NCBI GenBank assembly: GCA_964034945.1
Contig: OZ035960.1
Coordinates: 22,369,487 to 22,433,486 of the forward strand
Direction of reading: 5' to 3'
Source of the DNA: Chrysopilus asiliformis
Taxonomy: Eukaryota > Arthropoda > Insecta > Diptera > Rhagionidae
DNA length: 64,000 bases
The notes beneath the pieces were generated by a model. That model was not told the DNA's origin and did no database searches. It saw only the letters and a program-made list of their open reading frames with translations. The position numbers were made by a program, and so were the translations under genes. Within the stretch, counting starts at the first letter, position 1. Each line of letters opens with the position of its first letter. Below are positions 36,801 through 46,300 of this stretch, one piece after another.

Positions 36801-37939
36801 CAATCATCTTATGATACTGTTGTCGGTTTGCAGGCATTAACAAAAGCTGCTGAAAGACTTTACACAACAGAAACAGAAATGGAATTGTCATTTAGTTATA
36901 TCGAAAGTGAAACTAGAGTAATATTATTAAATAAGGATAATTTAAATGTCTTGCACATGGATGAGGTAAGAATTTATTTTGAATTTTTAGAATATTTGTA
37001 AATGTGGGATTTTTAGCCACTTTCATCTACTCGACAAGTTTACATCTACGCTGAAGGATATGGAAGAGCTCTAGTTCAAGTTTCGTATAAATATAATCTT
37101 AATGTGAATGTGTTCGAACCAAAATTTATAATAAATCCGGAGATAATTCTAAATCCAGACTTAGAAAATATAAAACTAATTTTTTCCGTTCAGTACGTCA
37201 ATTTTTTAGTCTTTTTTTCGCAAAATTTTAAGGAATCCTTTTTTTTATATCTTTAGATTCATTCCTGATGATGACTGCCTAGCTTCAAAAATGTCAATTA
37301 TGGAAGTAAATTTACCAACTGGATATATTTTTAATTCTAGTTCATTAAAATGCTTACAGTCAATTACATGTGTTCAGGTGAGCAAAAAATATCTATTGTT
37401 TTCGACAATCATAAATCAGACTAGGGTGATTTATAGATGTATAAAATATATTTTAAATAATTAATTCAAATTTACCATAACACATTTGTTAAAGTTCCCA
37501 CCAAAAATATTATAAAATTGTGAGCTAGACATTACGCACACCTCAATAAATTAACATAATTTATTTCTTCATTTAATTTCTTAGTCTTCCTCATCAAATA
37601 AATTTCATTAATTTAAAGAATTTGCATTTCGTTTCAGAAAGTCGAGATTCAAAATATGGATTCTTTAGTCATAATTTATTTTGACTCATTAGAATCTGAG
37701 GAAGTTATGGTGGGGTTTGATGCAATCAAAATCCACAATGTTGACGAACAGAAACCAACGCCAGTTGTTATATACGATTATTATAATAAAAGTAATATTT
37801 TTTTTTTTTGAAATTCTTTAAAAAATGCATATTTTTATTGATTTTCTCAAATCTAGATTCTCAAGCCCGTGCATTTTACTCACTTCCAGAGTCCATTGGA
37901 AAACGTATTTTACGAAAATTTTCATTTACAATGAAGTGA
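24801..37939 (+). CDS. TEP-A: thioester-containing protein (22 exons)
   Basis: Exons: 24801-24880, 28541-28724, 28780-29007, 29067-29317, 29390-29678, 29733-29912, 29963-30087, 30146-30260, 30328-30474, 30539-30662, 30729-30866, 33161-33341, 33828-34003, 34054-34179, 34350-34762, 34944-35303, 36273-36450, 36628-36965, 37017-37192, 37257-37377, 37638-37791, 37857-37939. All boundaries are GT-AG and the sum is 4167 nt (1388 residues). It belongs to the alpha-2-macroglobulin/C3 family: macroglobulin domains 1-6 (about 27-680), bait-like segment (about 620-680, LMRRMQ), CUB and thioester domain with GCGEQN (Cys about 900), then a final macroglobulin domain ending VVIYDYYNK. Family members are secreted opsonins or protease traps that bind targets covalently. 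Oddities: exon 1 encodes a hydrophilic start (MEEFNLLDPNAFAKLEIFHK) with no signal peptide, and the tail lacks cysteines. Exon 1 is the least certain part (3.7-kb intron); exons 2-22 are well supported by the paralogs. Confidence 0.88.
25157..25780. mobile_element. piggyBac-like MITE with three internal hairpins
   Basis: TTAA at 25157-25160 and 25777-25780 bounds ends CCCTAATCCGC and CTGATTAGGG. The hairpin GGTGTCTTTGAGACACC (or its variant with TTTCA) occurs three times, near 25179, 25369 and 25727. It is associated with partly conserved CGC and TTAATCC flanks, so the middle copy may be a former internal end. No transposase is present. Confidence 0.7.
26310..26720. mobile_element. Long inverted-repeat MITE with small ORF
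   Basis: An arm of about 60 bases around GTTGACAGTTCGATGCGGT (26378-26396) is repeated inversely around ACCGCATCGAACTGTCAAC (about 26633-26651). The outer part of each arm is rich in CGTCCG. The interior encodes MEQIESNCFDDNLIEELQNN and 39 more residues (26537-26716), running through the right arm to a stop. This may be the residue of a transposon protein; the family is not recognised. Confidence 0.55.
26809..27299. mobile_element. MITE with GGGTATTCACAGTCC ends
   Basis: The left end GGGTATTCACAGTCCTCTTT and the right end AAAGAGGACTGTGAATACCC are perfect inverse copies over 20 bases. The left flank is TTA and the right is TGA, a possible degraded TTA-type duplication. Confidence 0.7.
28300..28505. 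mobile_element. MITE just upstream of TEP-A exon 2
   Basis: The ends GAGAACAAATAACC and GGTTATTTGTTCTC-like (with CTAGTTATTTGTTCTC at the right) frame inner inverted motifs GATTCACTCAAAC and GTTTGAGTGAATC. A piece of about 105 bases from its interior (starting GACTTATTGTGTTACTTGG) recurs at 33676-33785 in intron 12 of the same gene. Confidence 0.6.
30987..31610. mobile_element. Harbinger-like MITE with TACTATGTTCACAC ends, copy 2
   Basis: This is very similar to 9578-10189 throughout, including the internal GGATTGCTATGAATTTTAGT duplication. It is flanked by TTA at 30984-30986 and 31611-31613. Confidence 0.75.
31936..32472 (+). repeat. mini-me/DINE-1-like repeat
   Basis: Same order as the copy at 11232, with only a short GTCY tract (32069-32093). 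It ends with TGCCAGATTGGCA then CTTTTGTTATGTTTG. Confidence 0.65.
34207..34318. mobile_element. Small MITE filling intron 14 of TEP-A
   Basis: Outer motifs (AAGCAGTATTTATACTAATC and its diverged inverse near 34300-34318) and inner motifs (GCGGTTGACATAT and ATATGTCAACCGC) form a foldback covering most of the 170-nt intron. Its open frame runs into the thioester exon but is not coding, because the paralogs splice at the equivalent point. Confidence 0.5.
34350..36965 (+). other. TEP-A thioester-domain exons 15-18
   Basis: Exon 15 carries PCGCGEQN, with the thioester Cys at 34703-34705 and Gln at 34712-34714. Exon 16 carries the family block FKHPDGSYSAFG and NTWLTAYAIRSFRQA, and exons 17-18 give KWIISQRNDRGGFQSSYDTV. 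These match the alpha-helical thioester domain of alpha-2-macroglobulin-like proteins. The segment about 90-110 residues after the Cys (WSENLPIDSEPRKIA) contains no histidine. Confidence 0.88.
35304..36272. other. Intron 16 of TEP-A
   Basis: This 970-nt intron has no gene. It contains a possible short piggyBac-type remnant bounded by TTAA at 35701 and 35886, left end CCCTTTCCGAC, with a poor right end. Confidence 0.4.
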
Positions 37940-38033
37940 ATTAATTTAATTTTTTGTGAGATTTATTACTGCACAGATGACAATAATTTTCAATTGTATA
38001 TGCTTTTAATATATATTTAGAGAGACATTAAGT

Positions 38034-38039
38034 AATAAA
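38034..38039 (+). terminator. Polyadenylation signal of TEP-A
   Basis: AATAAA lies about 95 bases after the TGA at 37937-37939. Confidence 0.5.
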
Positions 38040-38099
38040 TAATTTGAAATGCGTTTTTTTTATTTATTGGAAGAAGAGTCAGAGCTGAGGTTGAGTTAA

Positions 38100-39010
38100 A
38101 GAATCCGAGTGGGGAAGTTCGAGCGGGAATATGTTTCCTTCCCCAAATAGCATTTTAAGCAGCAATTATGTTGTTTATCCCCATATTTCGTCACCATGCA
38201 AATCGCGGCGATAACACGTCGTTAGTTGTGCCAACGAGACGCGCAACGGCACCCATAGTGGGGAACACTTTTCAGCGGTTTGCGGCGCCGCAATTATAAC
38301 GACAGGGACGTAATTAGTTGCCTCATGCGCGAGCGTCATCTGACGGCATTATATCACACAATTACACAAATCATCGAGCGGGTTTTCTTTCTCCCTCGAA
38401 TTCTTACTTAGCTTGGTAAACAAACATGAACAAATAAAAACATAAGCAGAAGACGAACGAGAAAAATCTAATGGCGACAAATTAATGGAAACTTTTGTGG
38501 AGTATTATTTTATAATGGACTTTTCTTCCGATTGCATGTCGTGATTTTAATTGCCATTAAAATTTTTGGACAATATTGGATCTGAAATTTAAACAGATTT
38601 TAATTATTTTGTTTTTAATCAAAAATTTCTTTAATTTTATTTTATCGGTAAATTTTTTTTTTCTTTTGCAATGAAATTTTGATGCCAATAAAATTATGCT
38701 GTTTCAAAAATGTATGCTATCCACTTTTTATGCAATATCCTTCAGTCATTCGCCTGAAATAAGAAATTTAATTCTCGAAACGAAATCGTTTCCATCAAAT
38801 GTCAGTGAGAAATATGGCGGCTGAAGGCATCAATTTTTTTTGGTGTTTCTCAGACGGGGAGCTTTAATGAAACTTTAGTGGCAGACTATTTCGACCCGAA
38901 AACCATCAAATGCTGCTCTATCGCTGCAGGAGTTTTCATGAAGCGAATGTTGCCCCAAAGATGAACCGTGGGTCTCCAATTTCCCCACTAAAGCAATTGT
39001 GGCTTTGCAG
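38100..39010. other. Intergenic, with less AT-rich non-coding island
   Basis: From about 38130 to 38400 the base composition shifts to near-balanced, with many CpG-containing words (GCGGCGCCGC, GACGCGCAACGG, GCGCGAGCGTC) and no open frame on either strand. It continues more weakly to 39010. It resumes at 40597-40740 once the hAT-like insertion is removed. It may be a regulatory or otherwise conserved non-coding block; there is no direct evidence of function. Confidence 0.4.
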
Positions 39011-39205
39011 CAGTGTTGCCAGACGATCGATGCAAAATTTACCACGAGATTTGCCTGAATTTCCCTTTTTTCCCACAGAATAGTCGATTTTTACCTCTTT
39101 TTTTCCCACGGAACAAAACGTTGCCAAACCCTAAGACCTACCTAAATTACCACGTAAATTGTACAATAAACATAAATTCAAAGCACAAAATGTATATACA
39201 GTGTC

Positions 39206-39268
39206 CTGCAGCAACGGGTACAAACGATCAGGTATCATACCTGGTCGTTTGTGTCCGTTGCTACAGGA
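39206..39268. repeat. Short perfect-type palindrome
   Basis: The left arm CCTGCAGCAACGGGTACAAA and the right arm TTTGTGTCCGTTGCTACAGG form a 63-base foldback with a few mismatches, centred on ATACCTGG. It lies inside the hAT-like element, so it is a nested mini-element or a preformed internal hairpin. Confidence 0.6.
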
Positions 39269-39570
39269 GTCCCACTAGACCCGCAATGTTGAAAACGATG
39301 CGTTTAGGTAGGTACACAAAAACACATAAAATGGGAAAGTACACATGTTTTGTTTAACTTAAAATAGCTTCGATATTTTGTCTGCAAAATATGTTATATA
39401 AATAATTATGATATCAATAATTGACTAAACAAAGTTCTCACCAAATCGCGGCAGTTTCGTCAATGCAAAATCCAATCAGCATGGCCGGAAAAATTTGAAA
39501 CAGCAAAGAAATGCAAAAAAAAAAGATCGTAAGTCAGAGTAAATTTTACCCTGGAATATGTCATACAATT

Positions 39571-40334
39571 AGGGATGCAACATCGTTCATAAAACCTCGA
39601 TATATCGAAAATCGATGTTTTTTTTAAGGCGACATCGATGTCAAAAAACATCGTCCTGAAAACAGCGATACCTCGATGTTTTTCCGATGTTTTAAAAAAG
39701 TTAAATTTTATAAATAATTTAGCCACCTGGCGGATGCTCTACTGTGGGTGGAGCGCACCCAGGTAGAATTGACACGGTTTTAATTCTTCTTATGCGTTGA
39801 ACGACCAAAAACCCGTTAGTTTTCGAGATATTCGCAAAAAACTATTTTTTTTGAAATACCGGCATATCTTCATAACGGAGTTCTCGTAAAAGACATAAAT
39901 GTAGCAAATTTTATTGTCTCCAAGTTTTGTTATACATAAGACTACTGGAAAATGGTTAGTTTCGGAATAAATCGCAAAAAACCGCATAGTTTTTAAAAAG
40001 CCACCGTTTTGGTTACTTCCGGTTAACGGATTTCCACATCAGGACCAAACTTCTCTGTAAAATTTCATGGCTAGCTCTGGTATTTTTTGCAAAATCTTGT
40101 AGAAAGATGAAACCGAAAATTGATAGCAAAGAAAATTTGAAACAAATCTTTAAGTCGAGTGGCTATATTAAATCAGCTAAAATTAGTTTCTCTACTAATT
40201 TTATGAAGAGTAATGTTCTAACATCGTGGATAGCAACATCGATACCTCGATATATCGGCCTGTTCAACATCGAGGTTAAAACTCGATATTTTTCAACGAT
40301 ACCTCGATGTTTGCAAAACATCGTTGGCATCCCT
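39571..40334. mobile_element. Nested element with AGGGATGC ends and ATCGAT repeats
   Basis: The ends AGGGATGCAACATCG and CATCGTTGGCATCCCT are inverted. Many CCTCGATATATCG and ACATCGATG motifs cluster at both ends. The flanks begin ATAC on both sides (39563 and 40335) but match poorly beyond that, so the duplication is uncertain. It is nested in the hAT-like element at 39011-40588. Confidence 0.6.
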
Positions 40335-40767
40335 ATACGTAATATTGAATGTGGCGCTGCTGCACATTTATTTTGAAAGTCATCAATATACCATCGTGGT
40401 CAACTTTTAAATTTCTTAGATCGTTGCCACATTCACATTAATTTATAAAAAAACGAGAAATTTTCGTAATTTGTCGCTAACACAAAATTTACCTTTTTTT
40501 TGTTCTAGAGAGCTCGTAAATTCCCTTTTTACCTTTCAGGTTGAGATTTACCATAAAGAGGTAAATTTACCACAATCTGGCATCACTGCTTTGCAGACGC
40601 ATTATTAATCGGTGCGACGCGCTCGTCACTTCTTTCGCTTCTTTTACGCGGATGTGAATTATAGGTGTAAATTTTTAGCCCCGATTGCGTAAATTGCTGC
40701 ATTTTAAAGCCGCAAAGAACAAATCTCATGTTCCCGTACTTTTCGATGCTATTTGGGTCGACTCTAA

Positions 40768-40985
40768 AACATCCCGGGCATCAATCATGTATTCCGACGC
40801 GTCTCTGTCTTTCGACTTCGACGCAGCTTTTAACTCTTAACTTCTTGAGTGCCAGTCAGAATGACGTTTCGATTCATAGTGACGATTCCGCGAAATTTCA
40901 AGCTGCAGATATGGCGAAGTCAAGAGTTAAAAGCTGCGTCGAAGTCGAAAGACAGAGACGCGTCGGAATACATGATTGGTGCCCA
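40768..40985. mobile_element. Foldback element with arms of about 68 bp
   Basis: The left arm runs GGGCATCAATCATGTATTCC to GCTTTTAACTCTTAACTT. The right arm is its inverse, ending GGAATACATGATTGGTGCCC. The spacer is about 80-100 bases. The open frames here (on + 40728-40994) are by-products of the palindrome. Confidence 0.7.
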
Positions 40986-41149
40986 GGGCTGTAATGTTGG
41001 AAAAGGTCGCCAAATCGACACATTGCATTGGATGTGAATTTTAGATCAATACAGCAGATTCAAACCTGTAACTCCTCAACAAGATCACATTTTTTTGTCA
41101 TGAATTCCATGCTCTTGTAATTGCATTAAATATTTAGGTTTGGTTCTTA

Positions 41150-41533
41150 TGCTACATTTACACGAATGACAAATTTGTCATTTTTTTCTTGTCATTATGT
41201 TAATTCCCGTGTAAATGGCATAATTTTTGTAATTTTTTCTGTCAGAAAATGTCAATCTCTCATAAAAGAATGAACTTGTCCATTCTTTTATGCCAGATTG
41301 TCATTCGTGCAAACACAATATTAGTTATGACAACTTTAGTATTCAACTTTTGTCATAACTAATATTGCGTTTGTACGAATGACAATCTGGCATAAAAGAA
41401 TGGACAAGTTCATTCTTTTATGAGAGATTGACATTTTCTGACAGAAAAAATTACAAAAATTATGCCATTTACACGGGAATTAACATAATGACAAGAAAAA
41501 AATGACAAATTTGTCATTCGTGTAAATGTAGCA
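41150..41533. mobile_element. 384-bp foldback MITE, copy 1 (TTA duplication)
   Basis: The whole element is a near-perfect palindrome. It starts TGCTACATTTACACGAATGA and ends with the inverse, TCATTCGTGTAAATGTAGCA. It is flanked by TTA at 41147-41149 and 41534-41536. Arms are about 185 bases around a short centre (AACTTTAGTATTCAACTTTT). The copy at 56524-56907 has exactly the same length and differs at only a few positions. Confidence 0.88.
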
Positions 41534-41861
41534 TTAAGCAATACAGACAACCGCCTGCCGAAAGTGGCATTTTTCTCGAGAGGATAGACTTCTTTGGCAT
41601 TTGTGAGACTTTCAGTTTATGAAAATACTCCATCTTGGTACTGATAAATTTTCGCCAGCGGTGCAAATTTTTATCAGTTTTCATCTGTAGCGTATTTTCT
41701 AAGAAAAAAATGCCTGCGACCCATCTGGTTATAAAATTATTGATTGTGGCATGTCTTTTTGTGCAGTGCACACAAAAACTTTTGTATAGTGCACATTTTT
41801 CGTTGTATTATGAAGGCATCAAATACCGTTTAATTTTTTCCAGGCACATCAAAAATCATTT

Positions 41862-42430
41862 TTTTATACCCGTGAAACCAAAGGGTATATTAACTTTGCC
41901 TTACCGTTTGTAACGCCAAGATCCCGTCATCACACACAAAAATGAATTACACCAGTGTGTTTAGAATGATAAAAATAATTAATTTCTGCATGTCCGTCCG
42001 TCTGTCCGTCCGTCCGTCTGTCCGTCCGTCCGTCTGTCTGTCTGTGTCGCGGATTGGGGGCGCACGGATTGAGCTAGAGACCTGAAATTTTGCACAGATC
42101 CGTTTTTCGTAAAATGCAAGGCTAAGTTCGTTAATGGGCAAACATTGACCATTAGGGGGGTACCCCCCATACGAACGAAAACTTTTTTTCTGAATATTTC
42201 AAAAACGGTGCATCTTATCAAAAAAGTCCAAGAACAAAAGTTATTTAGGATATGATTCTACATAAAACTCCCATCCATCAAAATCCGATTGGAATAAATT
42301 TTAAAAAATCTTATTGGAAAGTTTGACTTCAAAGTGGAATTTTGGTACAACTGTTCGAATTTTGATACGAATATCACCATACGGGTTTTCAATAATTGCC
42401 AGATTGGCAATTATAACTTTTGTTATGTTT
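41862..42430 (+). repeat. mini-me/DINE-1-like repeat
   Basis: Same order as the copy at 11232, but its start lacks the GTATGGT part of the left hairpin (TATACCCGTGAAACC). The GTCY tract is at 41991-42045. Confidence 0.65.
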
Positions 42431-42650
42431 ATCAAATAGAGGGGCACCACAGACATGTTTTCTTCCTGGGACTGCTTTCCCAACAGACTGCCCTGTTTAC
42501 ACTTGGTTGAAAGTGAGTCTCCAAAGCGTTTTTCTTCTAGATTTCAGGCCGATATGGGTTAAGGCGTTTTGGTGGAAACCAGGAGGATACCGACATTACC
42601 TCTTCTTTAAGTTTGTGATTAGGGACTTTCCACAAAATACCTTATGCAAT

Positions 42651-42766
42651 AATGGGAAGAAGAATTGACGGCAGGACCTAATGGGAAGCAGAATTGACGG
42701 CAGGAGCTAATGGGAAGAAGAATTGACGACAGGAGCTAATGCGAAGAAAAATTGACGGCAGGAGGA
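42651..42766 (+). repeat. 29-bp tandem repeat, four units
   Basis: The unit AATGGGAAGAAGAATTGACG followed by GCAGGAGCT is repeated four times without gaps (42651, 42680, 42709, 42738), with one to three changes per unit. There is no coding potential and the function is unknown. Confidence 0.85.
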
Positions 42767-43350
42767 GGGTTTATAAATTCAAGAATCAGCTTGACGGTTT
42801 TAATTGAAAAGAGTTGTCCATAAAACACGTGACTCTAATTTTAGGCTCTTCAGATCATTCCTCAGTTTCATACAAAACCCCATTCTTTTGCAATAGACAT
42901 AATTTCATAAATCCAAGATTTCAACACTTTTTAAACTCATATGAATGTCTTAAAACTTTTGTATCGCTAAAATTATAAGAAAGTCACGAATTGACATAAA
43001 AAGAATTTGGTCAATGCTCTTGAAAATTTATCCAAAAGTTATGAAAAAACATCGGAATAGAAAGCTTTTTAAAAAAAGACTTTTCCTTTACGTACGTCAC
43101 GAGTTCTATTTTAAATTTATATTCTGATCAAAATTGCGGTTTCATTCAGTCTGCAGCCGGCAGATCAACCAGTAACTTGAAGAATATCTCTTTAAAAGAC
43201 AATTTTTAATTTTCTTTGTGTGAAAATTTGTTTTTTAAATTTATACTGAAGATAGATTCAAATTAATTTAAATTTTAACTAGACATCGGAATTTGTAATT
43301 TAGTTGTGATTTTTGATTTCAATCATAAATTGTGGAATATCGCAATAGAA

Positions 43351-46300
43351 ATGGAAGTGTCAACATCCGAAGATACTAAAATAGATCCTCCAGCTGAGTA
43401 AGTAATCACTGTGGGAGTTTTCTTTCTATATGACACAATTTTATTTAAAGTTCTTCATCAGCTGTTATTATTTATGTATTTTGAATGGATTTAAATTGAG
43501 ATAAAAAATTTCTGGCGAAACTGAAATTTATTTGGGAATACATATGAGTAAGAAAATTCTACGACATTGTTTATTCTCATCATAAATTTGAATAAATATA
43601 ATTTATTGAAGCAACTGCAGATTTCCTATGCAGTTTTATAAATAAAATTAAAAAGATGAAAATGTTCTAGAATAGAAATTCCGTTCCAAAATCGTTATTC
43701 ATTTTTGAAATTTTTACGAAAAAAAATATTCGAAATTTTATACGCAATTCTTTTGTTTGTGCAGTGTTTTAAACATGTTTTCTTATTCTTGTTTTTCAAA
43801 TTTCTCCCAGACAATTTAACAAAACAACGTGTTTTGACTAAAGAAATCTATTTGTTGATTTTTTTATGAGTGAGTCAAGTTTTATGAAAAATTCACAAAT
43901 CTCGATATGTTTGCAAAACTGAATGCAATAAAATTGATTTTAAATACCTTTTTTTATGATTTTAGGATTTTTACAATAGTTTCGCCTTCATTTATTCGAC
44001 CGCTGTCAGATTATCATGTTATCATAAATTTAATGAAGGCTGATAAACCGGAAACATTTAAAATAACTATTAAAAGTGAACATTTTGAAGACAGCAAACA
44101 AGTGGAAGTTCAACCGAATACAAAGGAAATACTCAACTTTCAAGTAAAAATATTTAATTTGGTTAAAAAAAAATAAATTAACCCAGAAAACAATAGATTC
44201 CAAACATCAAATATGGAACTTATTACTTAAAAGCTGAACCACTTGGCAATGAGAAATACTCTGAAGAAATTACATTGGGATATGAGAGGGAGAAATATTT
44301 TGTTATGTTTCAAACAGATAAATCAACGTACAAAGCTGGCGATCTCGTGCGATATCGCATAGTAATGTTAAATTTATTACTTCGACCCGTTGAGGTGGAT
44401 ACTCCAATCGACATCTGGATCAAGGTTAATTTCTGGCAGAAACCATAGAAAAAAATGACATTAATTAAAATTCCCAATAACACAGGATAGTGAAGAAAAC
44501 CGTGTTTTCCAGCAGAAAAACGTCCAACTTAAAAATAACATTTTTTCGGGGGAAATGCAATTATCTGATTCACCCCTTTTAGGTTCTTGGACGATTGTTT
44601 TGTGTTCAGATGAACATGAATATTCAAACCAGTTCGAAGTAGCTGAATATGTTTTACCAAAATTCGAAATCTCATTAGATGCTCCGAAAAATATTTTGTA
44701 TAAAAACCAAAAATTCAGTGCAACTATAAAAGCAAAGTAACATTTTTTTTAAAATTCCATAAATGGATAAATTTTTAACGAATATTTTCTTAGATACTCA
44801 TTTGGAAAGCCCGTTCAAGGTACAGCAGTATTTAGCATTGGTAACTCAAGAAAAACAGTACCAATTGATGGAAAAGCGACTGTAGAATTTGATCTGATAG
44901 ATGATTTACAAATGCATCGTGAAATGAATGATTATTTGACGTTGGAAGCTCAAGTAGAAGAAAGTCCTTCTGGTGAGATTCAAAAGGCCATGGCGGAAAT
45001 CGATTTGTACAGCAAGGAATATTCATTTTCTGTTATCGAATCACCAAAAAATTTTTCAAATGGAGTACCATTTCCGATCGCGGTAATGAATCATAATTTG
45101 TTATACTATTACCAAAAAATTGTATAGAAAAACGTAACCATACGATTTGGATTATCCAAGATAGGTCCGAATTCAGGCATTTTAACCGGATGTTCCGGAA
45201 ACTAAATTTTTATTCTGAGTTTTGTCAATTTCGTGTTATAATTTATTCAACATTAGTAATAACTCGCTAAATATGCAAAATATACTCGGCTTCGACTGGG
45301 TGGATGCTGGAAATCCTCGTTTTTCACCTGCGGCGCATTTTTCTTTAATATTTTCATAATTTCAATTGATCTTTTTTATGGATCCTGATAAAGCATAAAA
45401 ACTGGAGTTCCAATTTCAGTCTTTAAAAAAAAATCGTCTGCGGTGCATATTTATTAATATTTTTCTGGTCTTTGATTTCATGATTTTCGTTTTATGTTTG
45501 ATTTTTGTTTATGAATTTGTTCTATTGAAGCCATCCGTATATTGTTAATGTAAATTTTCTAACATCAATCATGTGCAATTTCGCAAACAAATCACCTCCC
45601 CACTAAATGCCACCCTACGATTTTTTTTATAGAGTTTAGTTCGCCGGCACACTACCGCAGACCCCCTTCTCTTAAATAGATCGGCTCTCAAATAAAAATC
45701 CGTGGTAAAATATCCCGGACCTTTGAACGGATTTTGATTGGGTGTCGTGTTATGTCTCTTCATTTCGGGGTTACGGACACGTCATCTTCAATCCTTAAAA
45801 TAAAATAAAAACCCCAGCAGTTCTTGTTAAAATATATTTTGATTTCATTAGATTAAAGTTTACCAATACAATGGCAAACCACCAACTGATTGTAGAAAGA
45901 TTTTTTTCTACTTTGAAACACATCATGAACCTGGAGAAGTATTCAATGTTGCGGAACATACATTGGATGAGAATGGAGAGCTTCGAACAATGATCACATT
46001 AGATGGAGATAAAGACCAATATTCTATTAAAGTAAGTACAACAACAAGTAAATAATGTATTTAAAACAACTATTTTTAGGCAGTTTTCTTAGAAAACGAT
46101 TTCTTCGTTGGTTTAATTTATAATAAAGAATTTGAAAAAGAGCCTGAACCTGAGAAAAAGGAGGAAATTGAAGCAACCCCTGAGCCTTTTCTGAAAGCAA
46201 CTCTTCAAAATACTAGGTAAAAAATATCACTTCTCAATACTATTAAAAATACTATTTTTGTGTCGCAAAAGATATTACAGTGTTTTTAGGATAATTTGAC

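Larger units (their letters stand above)
39011..40588. mobile_element. hAT-like non-autonomous element, 8-bp duplication
   Basis: The left end CAGTGTTGCCAGA and right end TCTGGCATCACTG are imperfect inverted repeats. Both sides are flanked by a perfect 8-base duplication CTTTGCAG (39003-39010 and 40589-40596), the hAT hallmark. The body contains no transposase. It includes motifs near both ends referring to TTTACC and GGTAAATTT, and it hosts further insertions (39206-39268 palindrome; 39571-40334 element). Confidence 0.85.
40597..43350. other. Intergenic upstream of TEP-B
   Basis: The region contains a palindromic MITE (40768-40985), a 384-bp foldback (41150-41533), a mini-me-like repeat (41862-42430) and a 29-bp tandem array (42651-42766). 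The remainder, to the ATG at 43351, is AT-rich and should hold the TEP-B promoter. No gene is supported. Confidence 0.5.

Noticed and set aside
40728..40994. 88-residue ORF
   Set aside because: It runs across a foldback element, so its N- and C-terminal halves are reverse complements of each other at DNA level.
42651..42766. Tandem array considered as a CRISPR-like or satellite array
   Set aside because: The units are contiguous with no spacers, there are only four, and the genome is that of an animal.
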